A stretch of DNA of 7,221 nucleotides, from assembly GCA_003694875.1 (NCBI GenBank), contig RFJN01000288.1:1-7221 (forward strand), given 5' to 3'. Position numbers and translations under genes: made by a program. This DNA comes from Planctomycetota bacterium (GTDB taxonomy: Bacteria; Planctomycetota; J058; J103). This document shows positions 5,196 through 7,221 of the stretch, piece by piece. The notes beneath the pieces were generated by a model that saw nothing but the letters and a program-made list of their open reading frames with translations, was not told the DNA's origin and made no database searches. Position 1 is the stretch's first letter; each line of letters starts with the position of its first letter.

Positions 5196-6626
5196 ATGAA
5201 GAGAGATCGGAGCGTATCGCGGGCCGCCGCGCTCGCGCTGCTGTGCGCGCTCGCCGTGACGCCGCAGGTCGCCGGCAAGGACTGCGGCGAGCGACCCACG
5301 GGGAAGAACCCCGACAACGAGGAGCTGCTTGCGGCGGTCGAGGAGCTGTCGCTGCAGTTCCAGATCCCGGTCGAGATCATCCTCGCGGTCGGCTGGCGCG
5401 AGAGCGGGCTGCAGCAGTGGCGGTCGAACGGTGCGCTCGTGGTCAACGAAAAGGACTGCGGGCTCGGCATGATGCAGCTCACCGGCTCGACCGCCGAGCT
5501 GTTCGACGTCCCGCGGCTCAAGGCCGACTGGCGCTACAACCTCGAGTGCGGGGTGAACGTACTGCAGCGCAAGTGGCGGCGTGCCGAGCGCGAGAAGTGG
5601 AAGCGCAAGGGCGGCAAGCTGCCCGCGCCCGACCGCGCGGTGCTCGAGAACTGGTACTACGCGCTGAGCTACTACCAGGGTCGGCGCACCGGGGAGTATC
5701 CCGGCAAGGTGTTCGACCACCTGCGCAAGCGACCGGGCAAGCTGCGCGCGCTGCTGCCCGAGCCCATCGAGGTCTCCAACCCCGACGAGGCGATCGAGGG
5801 CTTCTCGTACGGCATGGGCTTCACCGCGCTGCGCGGCAACCGGGTGGTGCTCGAGGACGGACGCACCCTCAAGATCCGGACGACGGTCGGCACGATCGGC
5901 AACCCGGAGCTGCTCGCGCACCTCGAACAGGCGCTCGCGCGCGCCGAGCGCGATCGCGCTCGCGGCCGGATCGCGCGGGCGGTGCGCTGGTATCGGCGGA
6001 TCGCGGAAGCAGGGGGCAACACGAGCGCCGGCCGCAAGGCGAAGGCGGCGCTCGCGGCGCTCGAGAAGCGCGGCGCCGAGGAGCTCGCCGCCGCCGACGC
6101 GCTGCGCGAGCAGGGCGACATCACGGGCGCGCTCGAGCGCTACGGCGAGATCGAGGATCGCTACGACGGGCTCGCGGTGGCGGAGACCGCGGCCGAGCGC
6201 GCCGAGGCGATCCGCTCCGATCCGAGCCTCGCCGAGCGCGCCGAGCGGCTCGAGCACGAGCTGCGGGCGCGGCGGCTGCTCGCCGCCGCCGAGCGCATGC
6301 TCGCGCGCGATCGCCCGCTCGAGGCGCTGCGCAAGCTGCGCTACCTCGTGCGCGAGCACGAGGACACCGAGGCGGCCGCGCTCGCGCGCGACAGGATCGC
6401 GGCCATGGAGGCCGACCGCGACCTCATGGCGAAGATCGAGCGGCAAGAGCGCGCGCGCGAGCTGCGGCGGCTGATCGCGCTCGCCGACAACCTGCGCAAC
6501 AACGAGATGTACGAGCAGGCGATCCGCGTCTACGAGCAGGCGCTCGCGCTCGATCCGCCGCCGGAGCAGGCGGCGCACTGCCGCGAGGGGCTGCGGCTCG
6601 CCCGCGAGGCGTGGGACGAGGAGTGA
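5196..6626 (+). CDS. Secreted lytic transglycosylase-like (SLT domain) protein with helical/TPR C-terminus
   Basis: 476 residues. Residues 1-27 look like a Sec signal peptide (MKRDR, hydrophobic AAALALLCALAV, then TPQVAG); C17 lies within the hydrophobic core, in LLCA, and does not fit a lipobox. Residues 42-165 resemble a lysozyme-fold SLT domain: GWRESG with candidate catalytic E69, GLGMMQLTG (89-97) and WYYALSYYQG (153-162) match the family's three motifs. Such enzymes cleave the MurNAc-GlcNAc bond of peptidoglycan in the periplasm, forming 1,6-anhydro ends. Residues 185-235 form a less typical region, then about 240-476 is almost all helix, very rich in Ala, Glu and Arg, with TPR-like units (for example 422-456, EMYEQAIRVYEQALALDP). 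The helical half may bind partners or wall. Mature cysteines C30, C88, C118 and C462 could pair. It ends the operon. The SLT call is good; actual hydrolytic activity is inferred. Confidence 0.85.
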   Translation: MKRDRSVSRAAALALLCALAVTPQVAGKDCGERPTGKNPDNEELLAAVEELSLQFQIPVEIILAVGWRESGLQQWRSNGALVVNEKDCGLGMMQLTGSTAELFDVPRLKADWRYNLECGVNVLQRKWRRAEREKWKRKGGKLPAPDRAVLENWYYALSYYQGRRTGEYPGKVFDHLRKRPGKLRALLPEPIEVSNPDEAIEGFSYGMGFTALRGNRVVLEDGRTLKIRTTVGTIGNPELLAHLEQALARAERDRARGRIARAVRWYRRIAEAGGNTSAGRKAKAALAALEKRGAEELAAADALREQGDITGALERYGEIEDRYDGLAVAETAAERAEAIRSDPSLAERAERLEHELRARRLLAAAERMLARDRPLEALRKLRYLVREHEDTEAAALARDRIAAMEADRDLMAKIERQERARELRRLIALADNLRNNEMYEQAIRVYEQALALDPPPEQAAHCREGLRLAREAWDEE

Positions 6627-6642
6627 GCCGGGCGGCCGCGAC
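6627..6642. other. 16-base convergent junction without a visible terminator
   Basis: The operon stop (6624-6626) faces the stop of the M48 gene (6645-6643). The gap holds a GCGGCCGC palindrome (6632-6639) but no stem with a T-tract, so transcription from either side probably runs into the opposing gene unless Rho or a non-canonical signal stops it. Confidence 0.5.
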
Positions 6643-7221
6643 CTACTTCGTCGTCAGCCCCTGGTACTCCCCGCCCTTGCCCGTCGCCTCGTGGTAGTAC
6701 TCCATGGCCTCGGGCATGGCGTCCTCGAGGTCCTCGATCCGCCGCTCGTGGCTGGGGTGGGTGGAGAGGAACTCCGGCGGCTGCTCGCCGTTCGAGGCCG
6801 CCTCCATGCGCTTCCAGAACTTCGGCGCCTCGCGCGGATCGTAGCCCGCCTTCGCCATGAGCATGAGCCCTATGTAGTCGGCCTCCGACTCCTGCTTGCG
6901 ACTGAACGGCAGCGCGATCGTGAGGGCGGTGCCGACCCCGAGCGCCGCCGCGATCTCCTCGCGCGTCTCGGGATCCTTGCTCGCCGCGGCCGAGATCGCC
7001 GCGATCCCGAGGTTCAGCACGAGCGACTGGCTGATGCGCTCCGCACCGTGGCGCGCGAGCGCGTGCGCCACCTCGTGACCCATGACGACCGCCACCCCCG
7101 CCTCGTTCTGGCAGATCGGCAGGATCCCGGTGTAGAACGCCACCTTGCCGCCGGGCAGACAGAACGCGTTCACGGTGTCCGGCGCGTCGATCACCCGGAA
7201 CTCCCAGTCGTAGTTCGTGTG
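6643..7221 (-). CDS. M48-family zinc metallopeptidase, N-terminus beyond the window
   Basis: 192 C-terminal residues are visible; the frame is open to the right edge, beginning HTNYDWEFRVIDAP. The GTG at 7194 is an internal Val within a conserved stretch, not the start. Seen: NAFCLPGGKVAFYTGIL, the zinc-binding HEVAH (codons 7077-7063), the third ligand in ESEAD (Glu codon 6891-6889) followed by YIGLMLMAKAGYDP, and the family's STHPSHERRI near the end. This fits the compact periplasmic or lipoprotein M48 enzymes such as YcaL/BepA/LoiP, which degrade misassembled envelope proteins. The signal peptide or lipobox expected upstream is outside the window, so location is inferred. There is no TPR tail after the peptidase domain, unlike BepA. 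The gene runs convergent with the operon and is probably regulated separately. Confidence 0.95.
   Translation of the reverse strand, partial: HTNYDWEFRVIDAPDTVNAFCLPGGKVAFYTGILPICQNEAGVAVVMGHEVAHALARHGAERISQSLVLNLGIAAISAAASKDPETREEIAAALGVGTALTIALPFSRKQESEADYIGLMLMAKAGYDPREAPKFWKRMEAASNGEQPPEFLSTHPSHERRIEDLEDAMPEAMEYYHEATGKGGEYQGLTTK

Larger units (their letters stand above)
1118..6626 (+). other. Putative five-gene operon: exonuclease, GT2-GT-C fusion, serine protease, unknown protein, SLT protein
   Basis: All five genes run the same way with intergenic distances of 6, -11, 29 and 37 bases, and no terminator or promoter-sized space between them. The only room for a promoter is upstream of 1118. 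Three of the five products are membrane-bound, secreted or envelope-modifying in type, which suggests a shared envelope role, with the exonuclease as an outlier. Confidence 0.75.

Noticed and set aside
5240..5249. Lipobox around C17 in the SLT protein signal
   Set aside because: The residue before Cys is Leu, not Gly, Ala or Ser, and the hydrophobic core continues past it; a normal signal peptidase I site near residue 27 fits better.
3654..6578. Minus-strand open frame of 974 codons over the protease, unknown and SLT genes
   Set aside because: Same shadow effect; low-complexity composition and no ribosome site or motif, while the plus-strand genes have triads and signal peptide.
7192..7194. 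GTG as the start of the M48 gene
   Set aside because: The frame stays open to the window edge and the upstream residues (YDWEFR) match the conserved M48 core, so this codon is an internal Val.

Overview
The window is a densely coded, very G+C-rich stretch of bacterial chromosome (by eye well above 70% G+C, with almost every third codon position G or C). It holds seven protein genes and no RNA genes, CRISPR array or mobile element. A signal-peptide-bearing lytic transglycosylase-like protein and an M48 metallopeptidase suggest a Gram-negative-type envelope. The TMTC-like membrane glycosyltransferase and the composition would suit a deltaproteobacterial/Myxococcota-like or similar high-GC lineage, but no phylogenetic marker is present, so the lineage is a guess.

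Layout: (1) positions 1-986, minus strand: 6-phosphofructokinase, nearly complete, with its C-terminus cut by the left edge. (2) 987-1117: a short divergent intergenic region, the only real regulatory space in the window. (3) 1118-6626, plus strand: five genes in one direction with gaps of 6, -11, 29 and 37 bases, almost certainly one operon. They encode a DEDDh 3'-5' exonuclease; a large fusion of a DPM1-like GT2 glycosyltransferase with a multi-pass GT-C/TMTC-like membrane domain and terminal TPRs; a compact trypsin-fold serine protease without a signal peptide; a 156-residue protein I do not recognise; and a secreted lytic transglycosylase-like protein with a long helical/TPR tail. (4) 6643-7221, minus strand, convergent with the operon: the C-terminal part of an M48 zinc metallopeptidase that runs off the right edge.

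How the genes may work together (inference): the fusion protein has the parts to load a sugar onto a polyprenyl phosphate on the cytoplasmic face (GT2) and transfer it to a protein or other acceptor on the outer face (GT-C), in one chain. Its neighbours include a cell-wall lytic enzyme and a serine protease, which points to envelope building or envelope protein modification. The exonuclease at the head of the operon does not obviously fit and may only be co-transcribed. The most interesting items are the GT2-GT-C fusion and the signal-less protease with its unknown partner. The phosphofructokinase is also worth noting for mixed ATP/PPi signatures and replaced fructose-6-phosphate residues.
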